Below, one piece after another: positions 1 through 8,545 of a stretch of 64,000 nt of DNA. The DNA lies in NCBI GenBank assembly GCA_963813635.1, contig CAWEZO010000008.1, forward strand, positions 62,001-126,000, read 5' to 3'. The translations under genes were made by a program, and so were the position numbers. The notes beneath the pieces were generated by a model. That model was not told the DNA's origin. It was given only the letters and a program-made list of their open reading frames with translations, and did not search any database. The stretch is from JBBRZM01 sp963813635. GTDB lineage: Bacteria > Actinomycetota > Acidimicrobiia > IMCC26256 > JBBRZM01. The stretch's first letter is position 1; every line of letters starts with the position of its first letter.

Positions 1-1
1 G

Positions 2-139
2 TACGGCTTCTGGGGCGCCGAGTCCGAGGAGCAACGCGCCGCGGCCGGATATCGGGTCGACATGCCCGTCGGCCGGGTGGCTCGCTACCCCAAGGGCAAC
101 GGCTCACCCGTCGAGCCGCGCGCACCCCGCGTCGCGTAA
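2..139 (+). CDS. C-terminal end of an unidentified protein (cut by window edge)
   Basis: Frame 2 is open from the first bases to a TAA at 137-139 and encodes 45 C-terminal residues ending EPRAPRVA. The segment is charged and rich in Arg and Pro, with no catalytic motif that I recognise, so no family is proposed. It is kept because its codon use (G or C in third positions) matches the neighbouring genes. It reads in the same direction as the kinase-like gene that begins 54 bp later, so the two could be co-transcribed. Confidence 0.55.
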   Translation, partial: YGFWGAESEEQRAAAGYRVDMPVGRVARYPKGNGSPVEPRAPRVA

Positions 140-193
140 CCACTGCGTCGCGGACGACCGGCGGCGCGCCGCGCCGCCGGTAGTGTCCGGGTT

Positions 194-1236
194 GTGACCA
201 CCCCCGAGGGCGTCGACCTCGAGCGGCTGCGCGGGTACTTCACCGATCACGTTCCCGGCGCGTCCGGCGCGCCGCTCTCGGCCGAGCTGATCGCCGGCGG
301 TCGGTCGAACCTCACGTACCGGGTCACCGACGGCGAGCACGCTTGGGTTCTGCGCCGTCCGCCGCTCGGGCACGTCCTACCCACCGCGCATGACATGGCG
401 CGGGAGTATCGCGTGCTGCGCGCGCTGGCTGATACCGACGTGCCCGTTCCGCCGCGCTGGCGTTCTGTGAGGATGCCGACCTCAACGGCGCGCCGTTCTA
501 TGTGATGGAGCTCGTCGACGGTGTGATCCTTCGCACCGCAGACGAGCTGGCGGTGCTCTCGCCCGACCAGGCCGCGGCATGCTCACGGCAGCTCATCGAC
601 GTGCTCGCGCGGCTGCACTCGATCGATTACGACGCGATCGGCCTCGGAGACTTCGGCCACCCGGATGGCTTCCTCGAGCGCAACGTGCGTCGATGGGGCG
701 AGCAATGGCAACGGTCGAAGACGCGTGAGCTTCCGGGCGTCGACGAGCTGGCGCGCCGGCTGACAGCCGCGATGCCGGAATCGGGACCGCCGGCCATCGT
801 GCACGGCGACTACCGACTCGACAACACCATGCTCGCGCCCGACGATCCGAGCCGGATCGTCGCGGTGCTCGACTGGGAGATGTCGACGATCGGCGACCCG
901 CTCAGCGACGTGGGCCTCTTCCTCCTGTACTGGGGCCATCACGAGGGCGCGGCAGTGAGTCCGTGGGCGGTCACCGGTGTCCCGGGTGTTCTCAGCCGCG
1001 ACGAGGTCACCGCTCGCTACGCGCAACAGAGCGGGCGCACGATCGACACGCTCGACTTCTACGTCGTGTTGGCGTCGTACAAGCTCGCGGTCATCCTCGA
1101 AGGCATCAACGCGCGCTTCCAGATGGGCAAGACGCTGGGTGAAGGGTTCGACACGATCGGCGTGATGGTGACCGGACTCGTGGATGCCGCGCTCGAGATC
1201 GCGAACCAATCGTCGATCGCCACGCTTCGCGGTTGA
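194..1236 (+). CDS. Phosphotransferase family (APH-like) kinase, frameshifted
   Basis: An aminoglycoside-phosphotransferase-fold protein of about 347 residues, of the type found beside acyl-CoA dehydrogenases in actinobacteria. The N-lobe (from GTG 194) has the glycine-rich GGRSNLTYRV loop. The C-lobe has the Brenner motif HGDYRLDN near residue 203 and the metal-binding DWE near residue 226. The substrate is unknown; relatives such as ACAD10/11-type kinases phosphorylate hydroxyacyl-CoAs, so acyl-CoA catabolism is an inference. The N- and C-terminal halves lie in different frames: one base appears to be missing near 449-456, where ...VPVPP should run on into ALAFCEDADLNG. Everything else is intact, so I treat it as one gene with a sequencing error. 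Confidence 0.8.
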
Positions 1237-1253
1237 GCTCGCTCTCCGGCCGA

Positions 1254-1606
1254 CTACCCGCTCTTGTCGGCCGCGAACTCGTCGAACGCCTCGAGCGCGC
1301 GCGGGCCGTAGACCGCGGCCGGTCCGCCGTCCATCAGCAGCGCGACACCTAGCAACTCGGCCACCTCTTCGCGCGAGGCACCGGCCTGAACCGCGCCGCG
1401 TACACGTGGTACGCGATGCAGCCGTCACAGTGCTTCACCACGGACATCGCCAAGGCGGCGGCTTCCTTCATGCGACGCGGAACTGCTCCGTCGGCCATGG
1501 CGCCCGCGCCGACGCGCAGATGGCCCGACCACGCATCGGGCACCGCGTCGCGCAACGCGCGGGATGGGGCTCGCAGCTCTTCGATGACGTCGTGCCATTG
1601 GCCCAT
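1254..1606 (-). CDS. Carboxymuconolactone decarboxylase / AhpD-like protein, frameshifted
   Basis: A small all-helical CMD/AhpD-family protein of about 117 residues starting MGQWHDVIEEL at 1606. The redox motif HCDGCIAYH (CxxC followed by His) sits near residues 61-69 and is the hallmark of peroxidase-type AhpD-like members. The C-terminal half (QAGASREEVAELLGVALLM...) is in a different frame from the N-terminal half: one base is missing near 1390-1398. Joining the frames gives a normal-length family member that ends at TAG (1254-1256). It is convergent with the preceding kinase and divergent from the FAH gene, with which it shares a 70-bp promoter region. A role in peroxide or alkyl-hydroperoxide defence is inferred from the CxxC motif only. 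Confidence 0.78.
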
Positions 1607-1676
1607 CGGAACTCCTCGTCGCCGGCTCCTGAGATCTCGGGCCATATGCTGCCGGATCCGGGCCAGAGGAGGCGCG

Positions 1677-2357
1677 ATGCGGCGAACGTGGGGAGAGGGC
1701 AGCTTCGAAGGCCTGCCGGCGCCTCGAATGGTGTGGGCGATCGGGCTCAACTACCGCGACCATGCAGCCGAGAGCGGTGCGGAGATTCCGACCGTGCCGA
1801 TCGTGTTCACCAAGGCCTCCGGATCGGTCATCGGGCCCGACGCCGACATCGTCGTGCCCAACCACGTCGCCCAGCCCGACTACGAGGGTGAGGTCGCAAT
1901 CGTCATCGGGGATCGCTGTCGCGATGTGCCCGTCGAGCGCGCGCTCGACGTCGTCGCCGGCGTCACCTGCGCCAACGACGTGAGCGCACACGACCATCAG
2001 TTCACGACGAGTCAGTGGTCGTGGTCGAAGTCGTTCGACACGTTCTGCCCCCTCGGACCCGAATTGGTCTCGCTCGACGAGCTCGACGTGGGTCGACTCT
2101 CGATCGAGACGCGAGTCAATCGCGAGGTGGTGCAGTCGTCGAACACCAGCGAGCTGATCTTCTCGATTCCGGAGCTCATCGCTCATCTCTCGCAGGGTGT
2201 GACACTCGAGGCCGGTGACGTGATCTCGACCGGGACTCCGGCAGGTGTCGGCATGAGCCGTACGCCGCCACGATGGCTGGAGGACGGCGACGTCGTCGAA
2301 GTGACGGTCGAGCACGCCGGCACGCTCCGTAACACGGTCCGGCGCGCCACCCATTGA
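1677..2357 (+). CDS. Fumarylacetoacetate hydrolase (FAH) family protein
   Basis: A 226-residue member of the FAH superfamily, which hydrolyses or decarboxylates beta-diketo acids using a divalent metal. Metal-site residues are visible in YEGEVAIVIG (residues 69-78) and in the CANDVSAHD block near residue 100; the family GTPAGVG loop is near residue 190. The ATG at 1677 is chosen because a strong GAGGAGG ribosome-binding site lies about 6 bp upstream. The frame is open further upstream but lacks family similarity there. The length (about 225) fits the short single-domain FAHD1-like group, whose members act as acylpyruvate hydrolases or oxaloacetate decarboxylases. The substrate cannot be chosen from sequence. 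Confidence 0.88.
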   Translation: MRRTWGEGSFEGLPAPRMVWAIGLNYRDHAAESGAEIPTVPIVFTKASGSVIGPDADIVVPNHVAQPDYEGEVAIVIGDRCRDVPVERALDVVAGVTCANDVSAHDHQFTTSQWSWSKSFDTFCPLGPELVSLDELDVGRLSIETRVNREVVQSSNTSELIFSIPELIAHLSQGVTLEAGDVISTGTPAGVGMSRTPPRWLEDGDVVEVTVEHAGTLRNTVRRATH

Positions 2358-2401
2358 GCGGGCGTCGCGTCACAACGGGCGCGCAGGGTTAACGTGACGT
2401 G

Positions 2402-3288
2402 ATGGCCGGCCTCATCTGGGACCACCACCCGCGGCTGCGACGTCCGATGCTCGTCGCCGCGTTCGAAGGGTGGAACGACGCAGCCGACGCGGCGTCGACA
2501 GCCGCGAAGTGGCTGATCGCGCACCTCGACGCTCACCGGTTCGCGCGGCTCGACCCCGAGACCTACTTCGACTTCCAGTCCAACCGTCCCCAGGTCGAGC
2601 TGGTCGATGGCGTCATGCGCGGCATCGCGTGGCCGTCGACTGACTGCTTTGCCGCGTCGGTCGCGTCGGGTGAGCACGACCTTGTCATCGTGGTCGGGGC
2701 GGAACCCAACCTTCAGTGGCGCGGCTTCTGTGACGACATCCGCAGCGTCGCCGCCGAGACCGGCTGTGAGCTCGTCGTGACGCTCGGCGCATTGCTCGCC
2801 GATGTTCCCCATACCCGTCCGCTCCATGTGACCGGGGCCGCGACCGATCCCGAAGTGATCGAGCGCCTCGGGCTCGCCCGGTCGCGATACGAGGGGCCAA
2901 CCGGCATCGTCGGCGTGCTGCACGACGCGTTTCGAGAGGCCGGTGTGCCGTCCGTCTCCTTGTGGGCCCCTGTGCCCCACTACGTCGCGGCACCGCCGAA
3001 TCCGGTTGCGGCCGTGGGGCTGGTCGACCGGTTCGTCGCCCTCAGCGGGATCGAGCTCGATCGATCGGACCTCAGGGCGCGGCGGCCGCGTGGCGCGAGC
3101 AGGTCGACGAGGTGGTGGCGGGTGACGACGACGTCGCCAACTACGTGCGCCAGCTCGAGGAGGCAATCGACGCCGGCGCGCCGGCCGGCGACGAGCCGAG
3201 CCCCATCCGCGAGACCGACCTGCCCACGGGTGACGCGCTGGCGGCCGAGCTCGAACGTTTTCTGCGCGATGAGAGCGGAGACGGCTGA
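2402..3288 (+). CDS. PAC2 family protein (proteasome-assembly-chaperone-like), frameshifted
   Basis: A PAC2-family protein of about 295 residues. It has the typical opening in which a hydrophobic strand leads into AFEGWNDAADAAS, and the central GVLHDAFREAGVPSVSLWAPVPHYV-type segment of actinobacterial members. PAC2 proteins are widespread beside actinobacterial proteasome or tRNA genes, but their function there is not established. The reading frame shifts near 3071 (one base missing): ELDRSDL should continue as QGAAAAWREQVDE. The C-terminal helix (DALAAELERFLRDE) ends at TGA 3286-3288. A GTG immediately upstream (2399) is an alternative start. It is convergent with the M20 peptidase, 13 bp away. 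Confidence 0.8.
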
Positions 3289-3301
3289 CCGCGCCCGAGC
3301 G

Positions 3302-4639
3302 TCAGCGCAGCGACTCGTCGAGCAGGTCGCGCGCCACCGCCTCCCAGAGCTCGGTCGTGAGCGCAAGCGATTCTTGGTCGACGCGCTCGTCGTTGCCGTG
3401 GAACATCGTGGCGTACTGCTCGAAGGTGAGTCGCCGGCTGAAGAGTCCGTAGCCGTAGCCGACCGAGCCGGCGCGGCGGAAGAACCGGTTGTCGGTACCG
3501 CCCACCATCACGAACGGCACGAGGGCGGAGCCTTCGACCAGCCGCGAGGAGACGCGCTGCAGCGAATCCCACAGCGGTGTGCCGATCGGTGATGCGGTCG
3601 GCGGATCATCGTTCGCCTCGAGCGTGACCGCGTCGGCAAGGTCACCGAGCGCATCACGCAGCATGGCGCGGATGTCGTCGCCGGTCTGGCCGGGCAGTGT
3701 GCGGATGTCGACCTCGAGGGTGACCTTGTCGGGGATCACATTCGTCTTGGTGCCGCCGTGGATGACTGTGGCGGCGAAGGTGGTGTGCGTGCACGCGTGC
3801 ACCTGCCGCGCCAGCCCGACCGGCAGGGTCTCGCAGAATTCGCGCAAGGTGTCTGCGTCGAGCAGTGCCGCCGCGAAGTCGGGCTCGTAGCCCATGCCCT
3901 CGACGAACGCACGCCACGTCTCGTGGATCTGCGTTTGCGGCTGGAACTCGGCGAGGCGCCGCACCACCTCCGCCGCGGTGACAAGCGCGTTGTCGGTACG
4001 GAACGGTTGCGATCCGTGCCCCGGCGTGCCGCTCACCGTGAGCTTCGACCAGAACGTGCCCTTCTCGGTGGTGAGCACCGGCAGGCGCGGCCCGGCCTGG
4101 GTGGGCATCTGGAATCCGCCCGACTCCGTGAGCACATAGTCGGCGAACACGGCGTCGCGCTCGTGCTCGACGAGGTACTTCGCGCCCCACGTGCCGAGTG
4201 CCTCCTCGTCGGCCACTGCCAGGTACACGAGCGTGCCGCGCGGCGTGAAGCCCGACTCCGCGAGGTGCTTGAACGCGACGGCCATTGTCGCGGTCTCGTT
4301 GAGCATGTCGACCGCGCCACGACCCCACACGAACCCGTCGACGAGGTCGGCGGCGAACGGATCGCGGGTCCAGCCGTCGGGGTTGACGGGCACGACATCG
4401 GTGTGACCCATCAACAGCAAGCTCGGTGCGTCGGGATCGGTGCCCTCGATCCGGGCAACAAGGCTGCCCCGGCCCGGCTGCGGCTCGAAGCGCTCGATGT
4501 CGAGCCCGGTGTCGCCCAGGTATTGCGCGAGCAGGTCGACGCTGCGGACCTCATCGCCCGACGCCAACGTGCCGTCGTTGACGCACTGGTTGCGGATCAG
4601 CTGCTGGAGGAGATCGGTCGCTTCAGCCGTCGCGGTCAT
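3302..4639 (-). CDS. M20/M25/M40 family metallopeptidase (ArgE/DapE/aminoacylase-like)
   Basis: A dinuclear zinc hydrolase of about 445 residues that removes acyl or peptide groups from amino-acid derivatives. Catalytic-domain motifs in order: metal ligand H79 in MGHTDVVP, bridging D111 in GRGAVDM, and the general base/ligand pair E145-E146 in ADEEALG. These are followed by a lid domain beginning SGTPGHGSQPF. ATG 4639 (MTATAEATD) is preferred over the GTG three codons upstream. The C-terminal HGNDER segment carries the expected last metal-ligand region. The family includes carboxypeptidase, acetylornithine deacetylase and aminoacylase-1; the sequence does not single out one substrate. It stands alone, convergent with the PAC2 gene. 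Confidence 0.87.
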   Translation of the reverse strand: MTATAEATDLLQQLIRNQCVNDGTLASGDEVRSVDLLAQYLGDTGLDIERFEPQPGRGSLVARIEGTDPDAPSLLLMGHTDVVPVNPDGWTRDPFAADLVDGFVWGRGAVDMLNETATMAVAFKHLAESGFTPRGTLVYLAVADEEALGTWGAKYLVEHERDAVFADYVLTESGGFQMPTQAGPRLPVLTTEKGTFWSKLTVSGTPGHGSQPFRTDNALVTAAEVVRRLAEFQPQTQIHETWRAFVEGMGYEPDFAAALLDADTLREFCETLPVGLARQVHACTHTTFAATVIHGGTKTNVIPDKVTLEVDIRTLPGQTGDDIRAMLRDALGDLADAVTLEANDDPPTASPIGTPLWDSLQRVSSRLVEGSALVPFVMVGGTDNRFFRRAGSVGYGYGLFSRRLTFEQYATMFHGNDERVDQESLALTTELWEAVARDLLDESLR

Positions 4640-4660
4640 CGCGCGCACGATACCGGGAGC

Positions 4661-4704
4661 CGGCCGGCGCCGCCTCTGGCGACACTGCGGCCGGCGCCGC
4701 CTCT
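4661..4704. repeat. Short direct repeat between two genes
   Basis: A 17-bp direct repeat, CGGCCGGCGCCGCCTCT, occurs at 4661-4677 and 4688-4704 in the 81-bp space between the M20 peptidase start and the MBL hydrolase stop. It is extremely G+C-rich and could be a chance slippage product. No function is assigned. Confidence 0.5.
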
Positions 4705-4720
4705 ACGACATCGCGGCAAA

Positions 4721-5947
4721 TCAGTCGATGAGGTCGTCGACGGCGTCGACCCGGTACATGAGTGTGCCGCGTTCCTTCCAGCGTTCGGCGCGTCCCGAGC
4801 GCACGAGGTGTTCGAGGTGGGCAAACGTCTCGCTCTCGGCCATCACGCCCCAATGCTTCGGCGGGAACAGCTCGTGCGAGAGGGCAACCACGTTCGCGGG
4901 TCCGAGCGAGGCCGACACCGTCGCGAGCTGGCGCATCCGCTGCTCGTGATGCCGCTTGATCGCGTCGACCCGCCCCGGCACGTCGGTGAACGGGTGGCCG
5001 TGGGCCGGAAGGGCCAGGCGCACGCCGTCGAGGTGGGCAACGAGATCAAGGGTGTTGAGATACGAGCGCAGGGCGTCGGCACCGTTGCCGACACCGGAGA
5101 CGTGCGGCGTGATCGTCGGCAGGACGTGATCGCCGGCGAGCAAGACGCCGTGTTCCGGGTCGAAAAGGCAGAGGTGGTCGAGCGTGTGACCCGGCGTGTG
5201 CAGCGAGGTCCACTCACGTCCGGCGAGCCGAAGCGGTTCACCGTGTATGACGCGTCGCGTCGGTTTGGGCGGCGTGAACAGCATGCGCAGCCCACGCATC
5301 ATCAGCCGTTTGCGAAGCGTCGGCATCGGATGCTTGCTGCCGCCCCAGGGCGTGTCGCCGCCCCACGGGACGCTTTGGTGTTGGCGTTCCTGTGTCGGGT
5401 CGTCGCGCAGCGGATCGCCGAAGAGCTCGGCCGTCTCGAACTCGGCGACCGTGGGGATCTCGTCACCCGTCACGTCAAGGCGCTGCGCCGCGGCTGCCGC
5501 GTCGCGTTCGAGCTGCTCGGCCTCTCGGGTGCTCAGCCGGCACGACGCGCGGCGCGAAAGGGTCCACGTCGTAAACGCTTGGTGCGTGATGAGCTCCGCG
5601 TCGGCCTCGCGGGCGACGCGGCCGGCGCCGCCGAAGTGGTCGGGATGTGAGTGGGTGACGATGACGGTGTGCACGTCGCGCACACGGAAGCCGGCGGTCT
5701 TGAGCCTCGTCTTGAGCGCTTTCCACGACTGCGGGCCCGGCAGCCCCGGATCGACCACCGCGAGCCCGCGGTCGTCGACGAGGCCGTACATGTTGACGTG
5801 GCCGAGACCCGGCATCCAGATGGGCAACTGCATACGCAACACGCCCGGCGCCACTTCGGTCACGTCGTCGGACGCGGATTCTTGCTCCTGTTTGCGGGGC
5901 CTGGGCGCCGACGATGGGTCGCCCGGCCGACTGCGCACGTCAGCCAC
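4721..5947 (-). CDS. MBL-fold metallo-hydrolase
   Basis: A 408-residue metallo-beta-lactamase-fold hydrolase. The zinc-binding signature HSHPDH is at residues 99-104. Further ligands come from HTPGHTLDHL (about residue 250), AGDHVLP (about residue 275) and the C-terminal PAHGHPF. The last 100 residues resemble the winged-helix tail of glyoxalase-II/LACTB2-like MBL proteins (AHLEHLVRSGRAER). The first 30 residues are charged and probably disordered. LACTB2-like proteins act on RNA or small esters and related proteins are linked to fatty-acid catabolism, so the substrate is left open. No partner gene is obvious; the downstream neighbour is the M20 peptidase. Confidence 0.85.
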   Translation of the reverse strand: MADVRSRPGDPSSAPRPRKQEQESASDDVTEVAPGVLRMQLPIWMPGLGHVNMYGLVDDRGLAVVDPGLPGPQSWKALKTRLKTAGFRVRDVHTVIVTHSHPDHFGGAGRVAREADAELITHQAFTTWTLSRRASCRLSTREAEQLERDAAAAAQRLDVTGDEIPTVAEFETAELFGDPLRDDPTQERQHQSVPWGGDTPWGGSKHPMPTLRKRLMMRGLRMLFTPPKPTRRVIHGEPLRLAGREWTSLHTPGHTLDHLCLFDPEHGVLLAGDHVLPTITPHVSGVGNGADALRSYLNTLDLVAHLDGVRLALPAHGHPFTDVPGRVDAIKRHHEQRMRQLATVSASLGPANVVALSHELFPPKHWGVMAESETFAHLEHLVRSGRAERWKERGTLMYRVDAVDDLID

Positions 5948-5994
5948 GACACCACCCTACTGGAGTCGTTCGACCGTGCTCCCGGCGACTGGAG

Positions 5995-7405
5995 CTACGG
6001 CTGAAGATCGGTTGCGATCTTGTGCAGCTCCGCGAATGCGTCTTCGATACCCGCAGCGAACGTCGGGAGATCGGCGAACGCATCGCGATCGGCGTTCAGC
6101 CCGAAATGCAACTGGCCGCAGTACGACAGGATCGCGACGCCGACGGAGAGGTTGCGCGCCAGTGGCACGATTGGGTACGCCTCGAGCATCCGCGAACCCA
6201 TGCAGTACAGCGGCACTTGCGGACCGGGCACGTTGGTGACGACCAGGTTGAAGAACGGCTGGCGCTGTACCGCCCGCCCTGCGAGGCCGAGCAGTGTCGG
6301 CGCGGCGTAGCGCGTGAGGTCGACGAGAAACGCCGCGCCCACGGCCTGCCGGCGTTCCTTCAAGTCGGCAGTGACCGCGGAGACCTCACGCAGGCGCACG
6401 ACCGGGTCTTCCTCGCCCACCGGCAACGCTACGAACATCGCCGCGACCCGGTTTCCGAGCGCCAGCTGCTCGTCGTCGACGCGCACCGAGACGGGACACA
6501 GCACCTTGAGCCGGAGCCCGTCGACTGATTCGCCGCGCGACTCGAGCAACCGGCGCAGCCCGCCGGTCACGCCGGCGAGGATCACGTCATTGACCGTGCC
6601 GCCGAGCACGTGACGGATGGTCTTGACGTCGTCGAGTGGGATGCGCACGGGCTCGAATCGACGGTGCCGGCCCACGCGCTGATTCAACGACGTGCGGGGT
6701 GCCACGAAATCGCGCCCGAGCAGTGTCTGGAAGGAACCAGTGAGCTCTTGTGCGCGCCGCAAGGCGGCACGCGGACCGCGCAGGATTCTTCGCGGCGCTC
6801 CGCACGATCTCGGCCGGCTCCGAGACGCGCTCGCGCAGCGTGTCGATGAGCAGCTGCTCACGACTCGGTGGCGGCTCGGGGCGCCACTCCGGCGGGTCGA
6901 GCACGGTCGGTTCGGGAGTGAAGTCGAGCAGTACGGTCGCGACGTCGACGCCCGACACACCGTCGACGAGCGCGTGGTGCGTCTTTTCGATCAACGCGAT
7001 GTTGCCGTCCTCGACGCCTTCGACGAACCACAGCTCCCACAACGGGCGCGACCGGTCGAGCAGCTGCTCTTGCACGCGGTTGCACAACGTGAGGAGCTGC
7101 TCACGCGTACCGGGGCTGGGCAACGCCGTGAGCCGCACGTGGTAGCCGATGTCGAACCGATCATCGTCGACCCAGATCGGACGGCCCTGCTCGAACGCCA
7201 CGTTCTGCAAGCGCTTGCGGAACCGCGGGATCAGGTGCAGGCGCGACGCGACGAGCTCGCGTGCGTCGGCCAGCCGGAACCGGCCGTCGTCGTCGAAGAA
7301 GGGCTCGCCGTCGAAGATGCTGACCGCGCCGACATGCATGGGAGTCTCGAGCGACTCGAGGTGCAGGAAGCTGGAGTCGAGCCCGCTCAGACGGTCGTAG
7401 GTCAC
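5995..7405 (-). CDS. Wax ester synthase / diacylglycerol acyltransferase (WS/DGAT), frameshifted
   Basis: A WS/DGAT-family acyltransferase of about 469 residues that esterifies long-chain alcohols or diacylglycerol with acyl-CoA to make storage lipid. Start GTG 7405 gives the canonical opening TYDRLSGLDSSFLHLES. The catalytic HHALVDG (HHxxxDG) lies at residues 143-149. The C-terminal domain has NDVILAGVTGGLR, the TNVPGP motif and the GxxxSVGVAILSY segment. The two halves sit in different frames, with an apparent one-base insertion near 6782: AAKNPAR should continue into RGPRAALRRAQEL. The length after joining is normal. Actinobacteria commonly carry several such genes for triacylglycerol storage. 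Confidence 0.87.
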
Positions 7406-7463
7406 GAGTGCGATGTTATGAGGCTCGATGTCGCCTGGCGAACAAAGATCGCGATGCGCACCA

Positions 7464-7961
7464 TCAGGCACCGGCACTCGCCGAGCACTGCTTCAAGCCG
7501 TAGCCGCGGGCGATCTCGTCGGCCTGGTCGTTGAGCGCACGTCCCTTGGCATTGGCGGCCGTGACCCCGGCGCTGTCGCCTCCCTTCAGCGCGGTGCGAA
7601 CCGCCTGCATCTGGTCGACGGTTTGGCTGACCAGCCCGAGCCACTTGCCGAGCGTCGTCTTGTCGGCTTCGGGAGGCGCGAGGTGTCGGAGGTCGACCAT
7701 CGCGGCGCGCTGGATCACGATGATCTCGCCGATCGCCTTCTCTTGGGCGGTCGGCTCATGCTGATCCGGTGCCGGGACGGCGCCGGCCTTCTTGTTGGCC
7801 TGCCGGCAGATCGCATCGGCGCGGCGCACGTATTCGGGTTTCGACAGGCGACTGCTGCTCCCGCCGCCGCATGCAGCGAGCAGCGTGATGGCCGCGGTCA
7901 CCGCGACCCCGACCTTGCACAACCGCCCGCCGGGCCGAGACCAAGCGAGACGCACGTTCAC
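7464..7961 (-). CDS. Putative lipoprotein, paralogue of the upstream gene
   Basis: A 165-residue secreted protein. A basic N-terminus and hydrophobic stretch end in the lipobox LLAAC, followed by a Gly/Ser linker and an alpha-helical domain that begins with a single Cys (ADAICRQANK) and ends with another (LKQCSASAGA). These two cysteines may pair. The helical domain resembles that of the gene immediately upstream, with which it overlaps by four bases (ATGA), so the pair is a translationally coupled tandem duplication. No known enzymatic motif is present. Its function is unknown; an envelope-attached location is inferred from the lipobox. Confidence 0.72.
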   Translation of the reverse strand: MNVRLAWSRPGGRLCKVGVAVTAAITLLAACGGGSSSRLSKPEYVRRADAICRQANKKAGAVPAPDQHEPTAQEKAIGEIIVIQRAAMVDLRHLAPPEADKTTLGKWLGLVSQTVDQMQAVRTALKGGDSAGVTAANAKGRALNDQADEIARGYGLKQCSASAGA

Positions 7962-8437
7962 GCGCCCTGGCGGATGCAGCTGGTGAGGCCCAACGGCTTG
8001 GCGATCTTGGCGCTCTTCTGATCGATCTGTGCGATCTGATCACCGAGCTTCACGGTTGCCGGGTCGCTCGACGGCGTGCCGTTCGCGATCGATGCGCGTA
8101 GCTGTTCCTCCACTGCGATTCGCTGGTGGAGCAGGTCGAGCAACTGGTCGACCTGGTCCTGCTCGGAGTCGGGCGGTACCAGGGCGTCGATCTTGCGGAT
8201 CAACTCGCGATCGATGGCGATCACCTTGTCCGCATCCTGCGCCGTCGGCTGCCGGCCCGAGGGCACCGCCGTGCTGACCTCGCTGCGTTGAGCGCTTGCC
8301 TGGGTGCAGTACCCGTTGCTCTTCGAGGCGAACGACGACTTCGAGAGCGAGCCATTGCCGCTGCCGCTGCTGCCGCAGGCGAGCAAGAGGGCCGGCAAGA
8401 GCGCGACCGGTAGCAATGTTGCGACTTTTCGGTGCAC
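7958..8437 (-). CDS. Putative lipoprotein, first of a tandem pair
   Basis: A 159-residue protein with signal peptide and lipobox LLLAC, a Ser/Gly-rich linker, then a helical domain with cysteines at its ends (NGYCTQASAQ and LTSCIRQGA). It includes a repeated pattern also seen in the downstream gene: PTAQDADKVIAIDRELIRKIDALVPP here, PTAQEKAIGEIIVIQRAAMVDLRHLAPP there (compare the PTAQ and -L-PP landmarks). The two probably arose by duplication. The gene is divergent from the acyl-CoA dehydrogenase across about 108 bp. Its function is unknown. Confidence 0.72.
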   Translation of the reverse strand: MHRKVATLLPVALLPALLLACGSSGSGNGSLSKSSFASKSNGYCTQASAQRSEVSTAVPSGRQPTAQDADKVIAIDRELIRKIDALVPPDSEQDQVDQLLDLLHQRIAVEEQLRASIANGTPSSDPATVKLGDQIAQIDQKSAKIAKPLGLTSCIRQGA

Positions 8438-8545
8438 ACGGTGATCTCCCTGCTGTGCCGGGTCGAGCAGGTCACGCTAGTTGAACGCCCCGCGTGGGTG
8501 AGTAACCGAACGCCGCCGGATGCGGGCGGGACTAGCCTCGACACC

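Noticed and set aside
3758..5650. A 630-codon plus-strand open frame opposite the M20 peptidase and MBL hydrolase
   Set aside because: Same effect; it spans two well-supported genes and their intergenic space and has no recognisable domain.
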